Shown: positions 31,601-42,996, numbered from the stretch's first letter. The stretch: DNA of 64,000 nt from Multifurca ochricompacta (GCA_022496185.1 WTXG01000132.1:1-64000), one strand, 5' to 3'. Numbers and translations are program-made. The notes: generated by a model from the letters alone, not told the origin.

Positions 31601-32190
31601 TGTTACGACCCCTGCCTAGCAACCCGCTTTTCTTCATGATCCCCAGTGACGACCCTACCCGTCCCCCTACCTTACATTTCCTGATCACGTCCCCTTCCTG
31701 GGACCCGTCACATGCCTTGCTTCCTTCCCCGTGACTGACTTTGTCGTTGTTTATGTCGCTTTGTCTATGATTGGCTCCTTATCTGTTATCTCTTATCTCT
31801 TATCGTTACGACCGGACACTTACTTAATTCCCTATCAGAAGCCAGGCTTTACGCCCTTCGCTTTCGTATATTCGGGCCCACATGACTCCGTGCTATCTTA
31901 TCTTTAGACGCTCATTTGATTACATATATAAGTCCGCTGTAACTACAATGTAGACCTCAGACTCGACTTATTGAATACATCGGTGTTTGTCTTCTGGACT
32001 TCCCTTTGAAGCCTCTGACTCAATCGTCTCAGTGCTTTTGGCACTTTCCACTCAACATCATCACTAGGGAGCAGCCCCTTTGACATTGACTCATCCATTC
32101 GAACTCCAAGAGGTCCTATTGACCTCTTATCTGAATAACGTACAAAGCTGTCGCACAAGTCATGCGGAACGTCTCGCACTGGACGTAACA
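31601..32190 (+). repeat. Gy5 3' LTR
   Basis: Pairs with 24701-25290. The TATA region here reads TACATATATAAG, with a CpG-type change from TACGTATATAAG in the 5' copy. Confidence 0.93.
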
Positions 32191-32819
32191 CTTCAGGACA
32201 ACTTAGAGATGCAGTGCCGTGATTACAAGCGACAGATGGTAAAGATTAATCAGGGGGTTTTTGACATAGAACACCACCTGGCTAGCATCAGGACCAGATT
32301 GGAACAAGGGGAGGCATACCAAATTATTTCCGAACAGTGCGCCAATATTTTTGCGCGACCGCTCCCTCGTTGCCGCCTCGACCTCGCACCCCGGCTTAAC
32401 CCCCACTGTTTTGAAATGCCACGCCTCCATGAAAACCCTGATGGCAAGCTTTGCTGGTGTTGCAACAGCAAGTACCACCTCAGCTGGTGCTGCCCTCAGG
32501 CCGCGAAACGATGTCGACACTGCCAGAGCACCTCGCATTGGAGTCGCCAGTGCTTGTTCCGATGACTTACACAGGCCCCCACCGTCCAGAACCCCTCAGG
32601 GTGGTGCGGCAAGTGTCTCTCCCACAATGCCAGTCATCAAGAGATCGACTGTCATGTTTACGATGGCTGCTTTCGCTGTGGGAGACGGGGGCCCTACGGT
32701 TTTCTACAAACACACATTTGCCCCGCAGACGAAGAAAAGGAGAACTACGATGCTGATCACTACACCATAGCCGATGACTACCTTTCCCTAGTCCAAGATG
32801 ACGACGGTGCGCCAATCTA
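32191..32819 (+). pseudogene. Gy4 ORF3, C-terminal part
   Basis: ORF3 resumes after Gy5. The helix and knuckles are open from about 32212 to 32565: CWCCNSKYHLSWCC and CRHCQSTSHWSRQC. A TGA at 32563 (Arg-Arg in sisters) precedes the third and fourth motifs and the acidic DDYLSLVQDDDG tail, ending at 32819. The first motif fits CX2CX4HX4C despite extra Cys residues. Confidence 0.8.
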
Positions 32820-32851
32820 GCTGGCTCTGCTAGGACTTAGAAGAGGGGTAA

Positions 32852-33447
32852 TGTTACGAACCCCGCTGTGTTGTCTTGTTTCCTTTTTCCATCACATGAT
32901 GTGCTGTTGGACTCCGTTTGCCCCTTTGTTGACTGTGTTATGACTTCCTTTGTACCTATTTGTTCCTTATCTTTGACCCGAGGCTGTGCTTATCTCTGAC
33001 TCACATCTTACACAAGAATGCTCATGTATTTTCCCACCAGAATCACGACTATACCAGATTCGTCTACGTATATTCTCACCTGGCCCACATTGACTCCATT
33101 CCCCATTTAGTTACATTACGACTTTGTTGATACATCGAGTACGGTACTCCAATTTAGACTCCGACTTCTATTACGTATATAAGGCCTGCCTAGATAGCCT
33201 GTATGCCTTAGACTCGACTTCTTAATCAACTTGGTGCATTACCTTCTGGGTGATTCCTAAGACCTGATTCCTGAATCGTCTCAGTGCTTTTGGCACTTTT
33301 CCCACTCACTGATACTAAGGGATTAGCTCCTTGGTACTGACTTCTCACCCGAACTTTGTACACTTGAAAGACAGTGTGCACTTGACTTCGTAGTTTTGCT
33401 ACACAACTCATCACACGTCGTGACGAACGCCCGCACCAGGCGTTACA
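32852..33447 (+). repeat. Gy4 3' LTR
   Basis: Pairs with 18421-19016. The purine tract AGAAGAGGGGTAA lies just before it. Differences from the 5' LTR seen by eye (such as TCACGTGACG against TCACATGATG) are CpG-type. Confidence 0.93.
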
Positions 33448-33565
33448 TCTGTGTAGTTTCAAAATGTACTGGTATTTTCAACGACTTGAATCGACTAGTA
33501 TACACAGAGGTAACATGGAGTGCTCATGCCCAGGCCGATGGGTTTGAGCCTAACAAAAATCCTTT
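33448..33565 (-). pseudogene. Gy3 pol start, right of Gy4
   Basis: The minus strand reads the conserved pol opening (AWA-ALHVTSVYTSRF, LKIPVHFET) in the -1 frame relative to gag and then breaks at the Gy4 insertion. The protease continues at 18420. Confidence 0.75.
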
Positions 33566-35064
33566 TTCGCAAAAGCTTTCTCTACCAAAATAGTGCGTAC
33601 TTCTTCGCTTTCCTTCATCATATTAGCCCATATATCCTGGGCTTTTTCTTCTTTTGATCTTTTGTCTACGGTAGGCAGGTTATTCTGAGCAGGGCTCTCT
33701 GGTGTGATGGTTGCCGTGGTGGCGCATGCTCCCCTCTTGGGACAATCTTGGGACATATGTCCCAATGCTCTGCAGCGGAAGCATCGCCCTTCCTTCATTA
33801 ATGCCTGCCGCTCATCTTCTGTGAGTGCTGCCCGGGCTCGGGCTCGATCTGCAGAGGTATCCATTGCATTTGGATCCCGCTGGGTGTGATGGGCAGGTTT
33901 TACTCCGAAAGCGGCCTTCCACTGATCTCGGGTCTTCCCCTTCTTAGTATCGACTCCAAATCGTGTTTGGAAGTCCAAATAATCCTGTTGCTGCTGTTGG
34001 GCAGCATCAACCCAAGTGTCCCAATCGTGGGGATGATGGAACTGTATGATGTTTTTAACTAAGGGGTTGGGCAGCCCTTGTGAGAAGAGGTCCAGTGTGG
34101 CCTCCTCATCCGTGTCATAGCCGGCTCTGTTGGCCAGACTTCTGAACTTGGCGACGTATGCATCCAATTCACCTTTCTCCATTCTGAGGGATTTCAACTC
34201 CCAGGCTGCCTTCTGCTTGGCCTGCCCGTCAGTGAAGGCGTCTTTGAACCTTTCGGCGATGGTCTCCCAAAGACCTTCGCTTGTGGTACGACGCCCGCTT
34301 TCCACTTGCTCGTTTAACCACTCTAACTGCTCCATGGTCCAGTCGTCCACCGCGTCCCCTCGGATTAGGGAGAGGAACAGATTGGCACGCTGGAATGGGT
34401 TGACAATCTGTGGGACATCATGATTGAAGTTCTTGAAAGTCGTGAACTCCAACATGAACTTCTTGCTCTGCGAGCGGTCTCCTGTGAATGTCTGGGGTAA
34501 TACTCCTGACAGCCATCCTGACGGGGGAGGAATGTTTGGTGGAGGTGCCGCAGGGGCCAGTGGGGCGGGGTCTGGAAGTTGGGCGGCGATGGTAGACATG
34601 GGTGGGTAAGATTGGGTGACGGTTTCTGTAGACTGTATTGATATCTGGGGAGTTGTCAAAGCAGGGGCTCTGATCGTGACAACTGCGGGTGCAACTGGAA
34701 ACGTAGTCGCTGCTAATGCCAGTGCTTCTTCTTCACTAGGGTCTTCTACGTACTCCTCAGGTTCGGAGTCTGTGACAATGGCCGGAGGATTTTCTCTCCA
34801 CGGGCCTAGTCCAAATTCGGGTGGGGCAGGTCTGGTCATGACCCAAGAGTTTTGACTGTCCGAGTATTGGATACAATACCAAACTCTTTTCTCATCGTTG
34901 TATTCTACCGGTTGGTATCTTCCGTCGTGATAGATGTAGTATCCAAACTCGGATTCAAAGTCCTTCCAGGCGGCAGAGCCAAGTACTTGCTGTGAAAGAT
35001 TATTCTCGTCTCTGCGTTCGATGAGTTCTTCCCGGAAGAGGGTCTGACTGCAGCTGGAAGCCAC
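33550..35064 (-). CDS. Gy3 gag, complete open frame (504 codons)
   Basis: The only gag in the window without an internal stop. N-terminal block LSQQVLGSAAWKDFESEFGYYIYHDGRY, acidic EPEEYVEDPSEEE, Pro-rich LPDPAPLAPAAPPPNIPPPSG, capsid-like core (FTGDRSQSKKFMLEF, FKNFNHDVPQIVNPFQ, DDWTMEQLEWLNEQ, RFKDAFTDGQAKQKAAWEL, LDLFSQGLPNPLVKNII), zinc knuckle CFRCRALGHMSQDC and the ending FAKKDFC. It would form the particle and bind RNA. The first codon aligned to the family start is GTG, with no ATG nearby in frame, so initiation is unclear. An ATG far downstream (MSTIAAQL) is the alternative. Confidence 0.85.
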   Translation of the reverse strand: MASSCSQTLFREELIERRDENNLSQQVLGSAAWKDFESEFGYYIYHDGRYQPVEYNDEKRVWYCIQYSDSQNSWVMTRPAPPEFGLGPWRENPPAIVTDSEPEEYVEDPSEEEALALAATTFPVAPAVVTIRAPALTTPQISIQSTETVTQSYPPMSTIAAQLPDPAPLAPAAPPPNIPPPSGWLSGVLPQTFTGDRSQSKKFMLEFTTFKNFNHDVPQIVNPFQRANLFLSLIRGDAVDDWTMEQLEWLNEQVESGRRTTSEGLWETIAERFKDAFTDGQAKQKAAWELKSLRMEKGELDAYVAKFRSLANRAGYDTDEEATLDLFSQGLPNPLVKNIIQFHHPHDWDTWVDAAQQQQQDYLDFQTRFGVDTKKGKTRDQWKAAFGVKPAHHTQRDPNAMDTSADRARARAALTEDERQALMKEGRCFRCRALGHMSQDCPKRGACATTATITPESPAQNNLPTVDKRSKEEKAQDIWANMMKESEEVRTILVEKAFAKKDFC

Positions 35065-35067
35065 TGT

Positions 35068-35082
35068 GAGAGACTCGACTTG
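35068..35082 (-). promoter_or_regulatory. Gy3 primer-binding region
   Basis: The minus strand reads TCAAGTCGAGTCTC directly after the 5' LTR. AAGTCGAGTCT is complementary to AGACTCGACTT in the 5' LTR (35307-35317 region). Confidence 0.65.
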
Positions 35083-35083
35083 A

Positions 35084-35670
35084 TGTTACGTCTGGTGTGA
35101 GACGTTCTGCACGACTTGTGCGACAGCGTTGATCAAGGGTTTCAGATAAGAGGTCAATAGGACCTCTTGGAGCTCAAGGGGATGAGTCAAAGTCGAAGGG
35201 GCTGTTCCCTAAGACGATGTTGAACAGAAAGTGCCGAAAGCACTGAGACAAACGAGTCAGAGGTTGCAAGGGGAAGTCCGAAAGACGAACACCGACATAT
35301 TCAATAAGTCGAGTCTGAGGTCTACAGCCTAGCTAAGACAGACTTATATACGTAAATGGATGGGCGTCTATAGATAAGGATGTCGGAGTCATGTGGGCCC
35401 AAAGATATGAAAGCGGATGGCATAAAGCCTGGCTTCTGATAGGGGATTAAGTAAATGTCCAGTCGTAAAGATAAGAAGATAAAAGATAAGAAACGGCAAG
35501 CATAAACAAACAGTAAGTACACAAGTCCCAACAACAGTCACGGGGATGGAAGCAATGCATGTGAGGGGTCCCAGGAGGGGACGTGATAAGGAAGTGAAGG
35601 GTTGGTGGACGAGTGGGGTCTCGGTTGGGAAGAGTGAAGAAAATAGGGCTGCTGGGCCCTGTTTGTAACA
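35084..35670 (-). repeat. Gy3 5' LTR
   Basis: This 587-bp LTR pairs with 4735-5321 and has CGAAG at 35671-35675. It contains the TATATAAG box, AGACTCGACTT and an AGTGC/GCACT-type hairpin on the minus strand. Confidence 0.92.
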
Positions 35671-35710
35671 CGAAGGCGTCAATGGCGGCAGAGGCAGCAA
35701 TGAAGGACAT
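35671..35710 (-). pseudogene. Gy2 ORF3 start codons
   Basis: ATG is the complement of 35708-35710 and reads MSFIAASAAIDAF before the Gy3 insertion. The rest of ORF3 is at 4734 and below. It lies 75 nt past the Gy2 pol stop (35786). Confidence 0.75.
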
Positions 35711-35785
35711 GATGGATTGTTTGGTGGTAGTAATTCGCTGGGGTGGCATATACTGGGGGATTCGATGAGGTTTGGGGCAGTCCTT

Positions 35786-36368
35786 TTAACTGTTCTTGGG
35801 CGCTTCTGGGTGTCAGGTGTGGAATTCCGCAATAAGGACCGGGGCAAAGATATCTCCGGCTGGTTCCCATGAGTTGTCAGAGGCTGGGAATCCCTTCCAC
35901 TTAATTAGGTAGTACAGCTTGTGTCCTCGGCCTTGTCGCTTCGAATCTAGAATGTGTTCTACTTCCCACTCCTTTTCTCCATCGATAAGGTCAGGTGGAG
36001 GTCTTGGGAAGTTCTCCCCATGCAGAGGCATCTCCTTGTAGGGTGTCAGCAGTCTGGCATGGAAGACCGGATGAATGCACCAGGTAGGGGGGAGTTCGAG
36101 TTCATATGACACATCTGACAGCTTCCTTGTTATCTTGAAGGGTCCGTGACATCAGGGCGCTAACTTGGCTGTTGGATGTGATGTGTGAATGTTCTTCCCT
36201 TCCAACCATACCAGGTCATTGGTCTGATAAGGTGTGAACTTTGTGGGTTTCTCTGTCAGGGTCCTCTGCGCCTTCAACAGGTTTTCATTGGCCAATTTCC
36301 TGATCTCTTCCCATTGGTTGATACGTTGCATGGCTGAAGAGATGTTTGTTGGCTTTCCCATCCATGTG
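35786..36368 (-). pseudogene. Gy2 pol: integrase C-terminus and chromodomain
   Basis: Reads PTKFTPYQTNDLVWLEGKNIHTSHPTAKLAP, then a TGA (36152-36154), then the LPPTWCIHPVFHARLLTPY segment and chromodomain (EWEVEHILDSKRQG, LYYLIKWKGFPASDNSWE). A further TGA near 35813 precedes the natural TAA at 35786. Confidence 0.85.
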
Positions 36369-36958
36369 TGTTACGACTAGGGCCTAGTACCCCACTTTTC
36401 TTTACTCTCCCTGCTGCAGACCCTTCCCTTCCACCTACCCTTCACTTCTTGATCACATCCCCATCCTGGGATCCCTCACGTGCCTTACTTCCCTCCCTGT
36501 GACCATTGCTTGCCTGTGTTGACCCGTTGTTTACCCTTGTTTATGCACTTCCTTATCGCTTATCTCTTTATCTCTAAGACCAGACACTTACTTAATACCC
36601 TATCAGAAGCCAGGCTTTACGCCATCCGCTTTCGTATATTTGGGCCCACTTGATTCCGTATCTCTTATCAATAGACGCTCACCTCATTACGTATATAAGC
36701 CCGCTGTAGACTACACTGTAGCTTCAGACTCGACTTATTGAATACATCGGTGTTTGTCTTCTGGACTTCCCCTTGAAACCTCTGACTCGATCGTCTCAGT
36801 GCTTTTGGCACTTTCCACTCAACATCGTCACTCGGGAGCAGCCCCGTTGACTTTGACTCGTCCACTCGAACTCCAAGAGGTCTTATTGATCTCTTATCTG
36901 AACACACATACAAAGCTGTCGCACAAGTCGTGCAGAACGTCTCACACTGGACGTAACA
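36369..36958 (+). repeat. Solo gypsy LTR, TSD ATGTG
   Basis: This 590-bp LTR begins TGTTACGACTAGGGCC and ends GACGTAACA, flanked by ATGTG (36364-36368 and 36959-36963). It interrupts Gy2 integrase and is the same family as 16600-17189. Confidence 0.93.
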
Positions 36959-38141
36959 ATGTGGCTCGGGGTGTCCATCCCATGATAAGTGAGAATGGGG
37001 AGTGTTTCGTAGTACCATTGGGCCAAGAGTTGTGTGCAAATTCTGCCGTTGCAAGCCAATCGGCCCAGTCATCCTGTCATCCATTGCACCAAAACCGAAG
37101 ATACTGTTCGAGCCACTGGTTTGTTCTTTCTGACTGTCCATCTGTCTGTGGGTGATATGCTGTAGAGATGTTCTGGGTTATGTTCAGTGTTTTGCAGAGT
37201 GCTCTGGCGAATGCAGATGTGAAACGTGGGTCGCGGTCTGAAATGACTTTTTCAGGGAGGCCATAATGTCTGTAGATGTGATCTAGGTAGAGTTTGGCCA
37301 CTCCTTCTGCCCTGATGGACTCATTGCATGGTATGAACAGTGCTGCTTTCGAGCAGTCGTGGTCTGTGATGGTCAGGATGGAGTCGAAACCTCTGGAGGT
37401 GGGGAGTTTGACGATAAAATCCATGGCGATAGTCTGGAATGGTTGTGATGCCATTGGTGTGATTGGGAATGGTGCTGGTGGGTGTGGGTGCATGTTTACT
37501 TTATTAGCCTGGCAGTCTGCACATCCCTTCACGTAGTCCTCTATGTCTTTCTTCATGTTTGGCCACCAGTAATCTCGCTTGGCAAGAGCGTATGTGTTAG
37601 CAATGCTGGGATGTCCTGCAGAGGGAAGGTCATGGTGAAAATGGATCACCCCCCTCTTAATGTTGTCGCCACTGGTGACAACGAGTCGGTCACTGTCCTT
37701 CCACCACAGGCCAGTGATCTTCTTCAGGTTATGTGCATCTGCCCATGCTTCACATAACTGTTGATTCATGTTCTGCGACACTTGGGCCCATAAATCCATA
37801 TTGTGAAGGCTGACAACCGCCGTTTTCGCGAAGACCTCTTCGGGGAGTACTGTGATATCATTGTTGTCCTCTCCGCCATCATTTAAATCTGGTCATTGTG
37901 ACAGTGCATCTGCGTGTGTGTTGCGACTTCCTGCAATGTGTTTCAGCACGAAATTGTATTCTTCCAGCTCTAGGACTTCATGAGCAACCCGTCAACTGAT
38001 CTTGTGGGGCTCCTTCCAGTAAAGTAGGTTGGAGTGGTCGGTGTGAATAATAGTTTTATGAGGGGTTCCCGCTAGGTATGGTCGCCAGTGCCGCAGTGCT
38101 TTCACAATGGCCAGTAATTCTCTATCCCAAATGTCGTAATT
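36959..38141 (-). pseudogene. Gy2 pol: RNase H end and integrase HHCC/core
   Basis: Open for 240 codons at 37077-37799: [95 protein letters not shown] stop follows (37077), and several stops lie between 37860 and 38000 in the RNase H end. Confidence 0.85.
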
Positions 38142-39197
38142 TCACTCTGCTGGCAAGAACATTTCTGAGTAGAAGGCGACTGGGTGAAGCAATCCAGCCA
38201 TGTCTTGTTGATTCAGCACTGCTCCATTGGCAAAGTGGGATGCATCTACTTCCAGTTCAAAAGGTTTTTCTAGATCTGGCTGTAGTAGAACCAGTTCTGA
38301 GCTGATGATATTGCGAATCTGCTCAAAGGCGCATTGTTGTTCCTCTGCCCAATGCCACGGCATGTCTTTCTTCAACAGGCCGTTTAGTGGCTGGGTGATA
38401 CCGGAGAATCCTTGAACAAATCGTCGGTAAAAGTTGCAAAACCCCATGAAGGACCGCACATCTTTGACACACGTGGGTACAGGCCATTCCCGAACCCCTT
38501 GGATCTTTACTGGGTCCATTCGCACATGCCCTCCTTCTAGGATGACTCCCAGGTATTCCACACTCGGTTGTTCAAATGAGCATTTAGCCGGTTTGAGGTA
38601 TAGGTCGTGTTCGTGTAAGATATCCAGCACTTGGTGTACCCATTCTTGATGGTGATCAAGGTCGTTCGTGGTAGCTACCAGGATGTCGTCCATGTACACT
38701 ACCACCTCGCTGGTAAGAATGAGATTGCAGAAGATGTGATTCATCATGGATTGGAACATGGCTGGCAAGTTGGTGAGACTGAAGAACATGACATTTGGTT
38801 CAAAAAGTCCTTGGTTGGTCTTGAATGCCACTTTACACTGATCCCCTTCTTTGATACGGACATTGTTGTATCCCCAGCGGACATCCATTTTAGAGAATAG
38901 GGACTTGTCTCGCATGGTATCAATGAGCTCCAATATGAGTGGTAACGGGTAGGCATTTTTCACAGTGTAGGCATTGATTTGTCGATAATCCTGGATGGGT
39001 CGAAGTTTCCCATCTTTCTTCTTAATAAAGAAGAATGGTGATGCATATGGTGACTTTGACAGGCGGATATACCCCTTTGCGAGATGCTCCTCAAGGAATG
39101 CAGTGAGCGCCGTTTGTTCTGCCTGTGACAATGGGTAAATTTTACAGTCAATCGCCAATGGAGCGTCGGACACGAATTCAATAGCACGGTCCCATGG
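38142..39197 (-). pseudogene. Gy2 pol: reverse transcriptase
   Basis: Open for 343 codons from 39173. [47 protein letters not shown] and YLGVILEGGHVRMDPVK are all present, so the catalytic Asp residues are kept. TGA at 38142-38144 stops it before NYDIWDRELL, as in Gy3 and Gy7. Confidence 0.88.
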
Positions 39198-39858
39198 TCA
39201 TGCAGGCGGGAAGCGTTGGGATTCCTCCTCTGAGAAAACCTTCCAATGGCGGTGATATTCCTGCGGTACCGCCTCTTCAAAGGTCTTTTCCACCTGTCCC
39301 TCTATCGCCTTCTGCGCGAGCTCTGATGCCTTGGTAGTGAAGCAGTAACCCAGATCTTCATCTTCTTTCTCCATCCTGCGCGCTGCTGAATGTCGGACGG
39401 CATAGTCATATCCTATTGATGTGATAAGAACAGGATAGAACTCTTTATCCATGGTTGCATCGCTCCAGTTGATTTTTGGTTCGAATGCAGCGAGCCAGGG
39501 GTATCCTAGGATGAGATCTTTGTCGCCTAAGTTGGTAACTAGGAAGTGAATGACTTTTGTTATCTCTCCCACTTGAACGTTGAGATCGGTGTAGTGTGTG
39601 ATCTTCCCTGCTCGGTTGGCAGTTCCATCAATATTCCAGATATTCTTTTCTTGAGGGAGTGCCAGCATTCCCAATCCCATGGTCTTTGCCATTCGCGGGC
39701 TGATAAAGTTGTCGGTGGCACCTGAGTCGATCAGGATGTCACGGTTGGCCGTTTTCTGTGTAGTCTCGAAATGTACTGGTATTTTCAGCAATTTGAAGCA
39801 ACTAGTATACACAGAGGTTACATGTAGTGCTCATGCCCAGGCCAACGGGTTTGAGCCA
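39198..39858 (-). pseudogene. Gy2 pol: protease
   Basis: Reads AWA-ALHVTSVYTSCF with a stop at the Arg position, then LIDSGATDNFISPRMAKTMG with an intact DSG triad, ILGYPWLAAFEPKINWSDA and the connector EEESQRFPPA. A stop at the PPSRPW position (39198) separates it from RT. Confidence 0.85.
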
Positions 39859-39859
39859 A

Positions 39860-41365
39860 TTAAAAATCCTTTTTCGCGAATGCCTTCTCTACCAAGATGG
39901 CCCTTACTTCTTCGCTTTCCTTCATCATGTTCGCCCATATCTCCTGTGCTTTCTCTTCTTTTGTCTTTTTGTTGACAGTTGGTGGGTTATTGTGGATAGG
40001 CATGACCATTGCTTCTGCCCCTCGTGCCCCCTTCTTTGGGCATTCCCTTGACATATGCCCCTGGGCCTTGCAGCAAAAGCACCTTCCTTCTTTCATCAGG
40101 GTCTGCCTTTCATCTTCAGTGAGTGCAACTCGCGCTCTGGTTCTATCGGCAGAGGTGTCCATGGCATTTGGATCCCTCTGACTGGCGTGTGCTGGTTTGA
40201 CTCCAAAGGTGGCCTTCCACTGGTCGTGGGTTTTTCCTTTCTTTGTGTCAACCCCAAAGCATGTCTGGAAGTCCAGGTAATCTTGCTGCTGTCATCGAGC
40301 AGCATCAACCCATGTGTCCCAGTCATTGGGGTGATGAAATTGGATGATATTCTTCACCAATGGGTTAGGCAGCCCCTGGGAGAAGAGGTCCAGAGTTGCC
40401 TCTTCATCCATATCATAACCGGCTCTATTGGCTAGGCTTCTGAACTTTGCTACATAGGCATCCAGTTCTCCCTTTTCCATTTGCAGAGCCTTGAGTTCCC
40501 AAGCAGCCTTCTGCTTGGCCTGCCCATCTGTAAATGCCTCTTTGAACCTCTGGGCAATAGTTTCCCAGAGTCCTTCACTAGTGGTATGACGGCCACTCTC
40601 AATTTGTTCATTCAGCCATTCCAGCTGTTCCATTGTCCAGTCATCCACTGCCTCCCCTCGGATTAATGACAGGAAGAGGTTGGCGCACTGGAAGGGGTTG
40701 ATGATCTGGGGGACATCATGGTTGAAATTTTTGAAAGTCATAAATTCCAACATAAACTTTTTGCTTTGTGATCGGTCTCCTGTGAACATTTGTGGTAGTA
40801 CACCTGACAGCTGTCCCAATGGTGGGGGAATATTTGGTGGTAACATGGCTGGTGGGGGAGGAGGAGGAGCCGGATCTGGAAGCTGGGCCACGATGGTGGA
40901 CATATTCTGATAAAACGGGGTGATGGTGTTGGTGGACTGTATAGAGATCTGGGGAGTTGTCAAAGCAGGGGCTCTGGACATGACAACTGCGGGTGCAACT
41001 GGGGATGTAGTCGACGCTAATACCAGTGCTTCTTCACTATGTTCTTCTACATACTCTTCAGGCTCAGAGTCTGTAACAATGGCCAGGGGATTCTCCCTCC
41101 ACGGTCCTAATCCGAATTCGGGTGGGGCGGGTCCTGTAGTAACCCAAGAGTGTCAGCTGTCCGAATATCGGATACAATACCAAACTCTTTTCTCGTCGTT
41201 GTATTCTACCGGTTGGTATCTTCCATCGTGATAGACGCAGTATCCAAACTCGGACTCAAAGTCTTTCCAGGTGGCAGAGCCAAGTACTTGTTGTGAAAGA
41301 TTAGGCTCATCCCTTTGTTCGATGGGTTCTTCTTTAAAGAGGGTCTGACTGCGGCTGGAAGCCAC
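39860..41365 (-). pseudogene. Gy2 gag
   Basis: Segments 41153-41365, 40292-40981 and 39860-40162 give the N-terminal block, the Pro-rich region with capsid-like core, and the zinc knuckle (CFCCKAQGHMSRECPKKG). Stops lie at 41153 (YSDS-stop-HSWV) and 40292 (DAAR-stop-QQQD). The N-terminal codon is GTG. The frame ends KKDF-TAA. Confidence 0.85.
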
Positions 41366-41384
41366 GATGAGAGACTCGACTTGA

Positions 41385-41962
41385 TGTTATGTCCGGTGCA
41401 GGACGTTCCACACAACTTGTGTGATAGCGTGATACGTAGGTTCAGATAAGAGACCAATAAGATCCCTTGGAGTTCAGAGGTGATGAGTCAAAGTCAAAGA
41501 GGCTGTTCTCTAAGACGATGTTGAGTAGGGAGATGCCGAAAGCACCGAGACAATTGAACTCAAAGATCAAAGGGGAGTCCAGAAGACGAACACTGATGTA
41601 TTCAATAAGTTGAGTCTGAGCTTTACAGTGTAACTATAGCTGACTTATATATGTAAGGAGGTGAGCGTCTATCGATAAGAATCACGGAGTCAAGTGGGCC
41701 CGAATATCCGTAAGCGGAGGGCGTAAAGCCTGGCTTCTACTGATAGGGAATTAAGTAAATGTCCGGTCATACGATAAGAAGATAAGAGATAAGTAAAGGA
41801 AGCAGTAGGTAATCGTAAGCAAACAAGCAAGTCACAGGGATGGACGGAGAGCATGTGACGGATCCCATGATGGGGACGTAATCTGGTAGTGAAGTGTGGG
41901 CGGTAGGGAAGGGTCATTGTTGGGTAAGAAAAAGAACACAGGAAGGGACGGGGTTCGTAACA
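41385..41962 (-). repeat. Gy2 5' LTR
   Basis: This 578-bp LTR pairs with 2377-2954 and is followed by CCTTG (41963-41967). The predicted start AGACTCAACTT has one mismatch to the primer-binding site AAGTCGAGTCT at 41372-41382. Confidence 0.92.
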
Positions 41963-42362
41963 CCTTGTGAGAAGAGGTCCAATGTGGCCTCTTCATCTGT
42001 ATCATACCCAGCTCAGTTGGCCAGGCTGCAGAATTTGGCAATGTATGCATCCAAATCTCCTCTTTCCATTTTCAGTGTCTTTAGTTCCCTTGCAGCCTTT
42101 TGTTTAGCCTGCCCATCTGTGAAGGCATCTTTAAATCTCTGGGCAACTGTTTCCCAAAGCCCGAGGCTCATGGTCCTTTGTCTGGATGCCACTTGATTGT
42201 TCAACCATTCTAACTGCTCCATCATCCAATCATCCACAGCTTCCCCTCTAATGAGTGACAGGAAGAGGTTGGCTCATTGGAATGGATTGACAATTTGTGG
42301 GATGTCATGGTTGAAGTTCTGGAAGGTAGTAAACTCCAGAATGAACTTCTTGCTTTGAGAGC
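41963..42362 (-). pseudogene. Gy1 gag, central fragment
   Basis: Reads the capsid-like core (LEFTTFQNFNHDIPQIVNPFQ, MDDWMMEQLEWLNNQVAS, RFKDAFTDGQAKQKAAREL). In-frame stops are present (for example 42013). It is bounded by Gy2 at 41962 and Gy6 at 42363. Confidence 0.85.
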
Positions 42363-42957
42363 TGTTATGCCTGGTGTGGGACGTTCTACACAACTTGTGT
42401 AACAGTGCAATTCGTAGGTTCAGGTAAGAAACCAATAAGGCTTCTTGGGGTTTGAATGGGATGAGTCAAAGTCAGAGGGGCTGCTCCCTAAGACGATGTT
42501 GAGCAGAAAAGTGCCAGAAGCACTTGAGACGATTGAGTCAGAGAGTCAAGGGGATGTCTGGAAGACAGGCACCAATGTATTCAATAAGTCAAGTCTGAGG
42601 TCTACAATGTAGTTACAGTGGACTTATATACGTAAGTGAATGGGCATCTACGAGATAAGGATAACAGAGTCAGGTGGGCCCAAATATACAAAAGCAGAGG
42701 GTGTAAAGCCTGGCTTCTGATAGGGTATTAAGTAAGTGTCCGGTCATAAAGATAAAAGATAACAAGATAAGAGATAAGGGGGTCAAGCATAGGTAAACAG
42801 TGGGTCAACAAGTCCAAAGCAGGTCACGGGGATGGGAGTAGGGCATGTGATGGATCCCAGGATGGAGACGTAATCATGAAGTGCAGGGTAGGTGGTAAAG
42901 AGGGGTCGTCATTGGGAAGGGTGAAGAAAATGGGGTTACTTGGCAGAGATTGTAACA
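42363..42957 (-). repeat. Gy6 3' LTR
   Basis: Begins TGTTATGCC and ends TTGTAACA. The minus strand carries a TATA box, AGACTTGACTT and the hairpin AAGTGC-TTCTG-GCACTT. Confidence 0.92.
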
Positions 42958-42996
42958 TCACCCCCTCTTCTGGTTCTAGCAGACCCGGCTAGAAAC

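Larger units (their letters stand above)
24701..32190 (+). mobile_element. Gy5: innermost gypsy element, 7.49 kb
   Basis: LTRs of 590 bp at 24701-25290 and 31601-32190 are flanked by CTTCG (24696-24700) and CTTCA (32191-32195), a TSD with one CpG-type change. It has no nested insertion, so it is the most recent of this stack. It has gag, pol and the most complete ORF3, but gag and pol carry several lesions. Confidence 0.93.
18421..33447 (+). mobile_element. Gy4: gypsy element holding Gy5
   Basis: LTRs of 596 bp at 18421-19016 and 32852-33447 are flanked by TCTGT (18416-18420 and 33448-33452). Without Gy5 and its TSD it is about 7.53 kb. Its LTR sequence differs clearly from those of the other gypsy copies, so it is a separate subfamily. 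Gag and pol are each one frame broken only by TGA codons. Confidence 0.93.
4735..35670 (-). mobile_element. Gy3: gypsy element holding the hAT element and Gy4
   Basis: Matching 587-bp LTRs at 4735-5321 and 35084-35670 are flanked by CGAAG (4730-4734 and 35671-35675). Removing the hAT element (9614-18026) and Gy4 (18421-33447) with their TSDs leaves about 7.48 kb. It is inserted near codon 13 of Gy2 ORF3. It has the most open gag of the set. Confidence 0.93.
2377..41962 (-). mobile_element. Gy2: chromoviral Ty3/gypsy element holding nested Gy3 and two solo LTRs
   Basis: Matching 578-bp LTRs at 2377-2954 and 41385-41962 are flanked by the same 5-bp duplication CCTTG (2372-2376 and 41963-41967). 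After subtracting Gy3 (4735-35670) and solo LTRs 3229-3816 and 36369-36958 with their TSDs, the element is about 7.46 kb. From right to left the minus strand reads gag, pol, ORF3. It is inserted in Gy1 gag. Confidence 0.92.
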
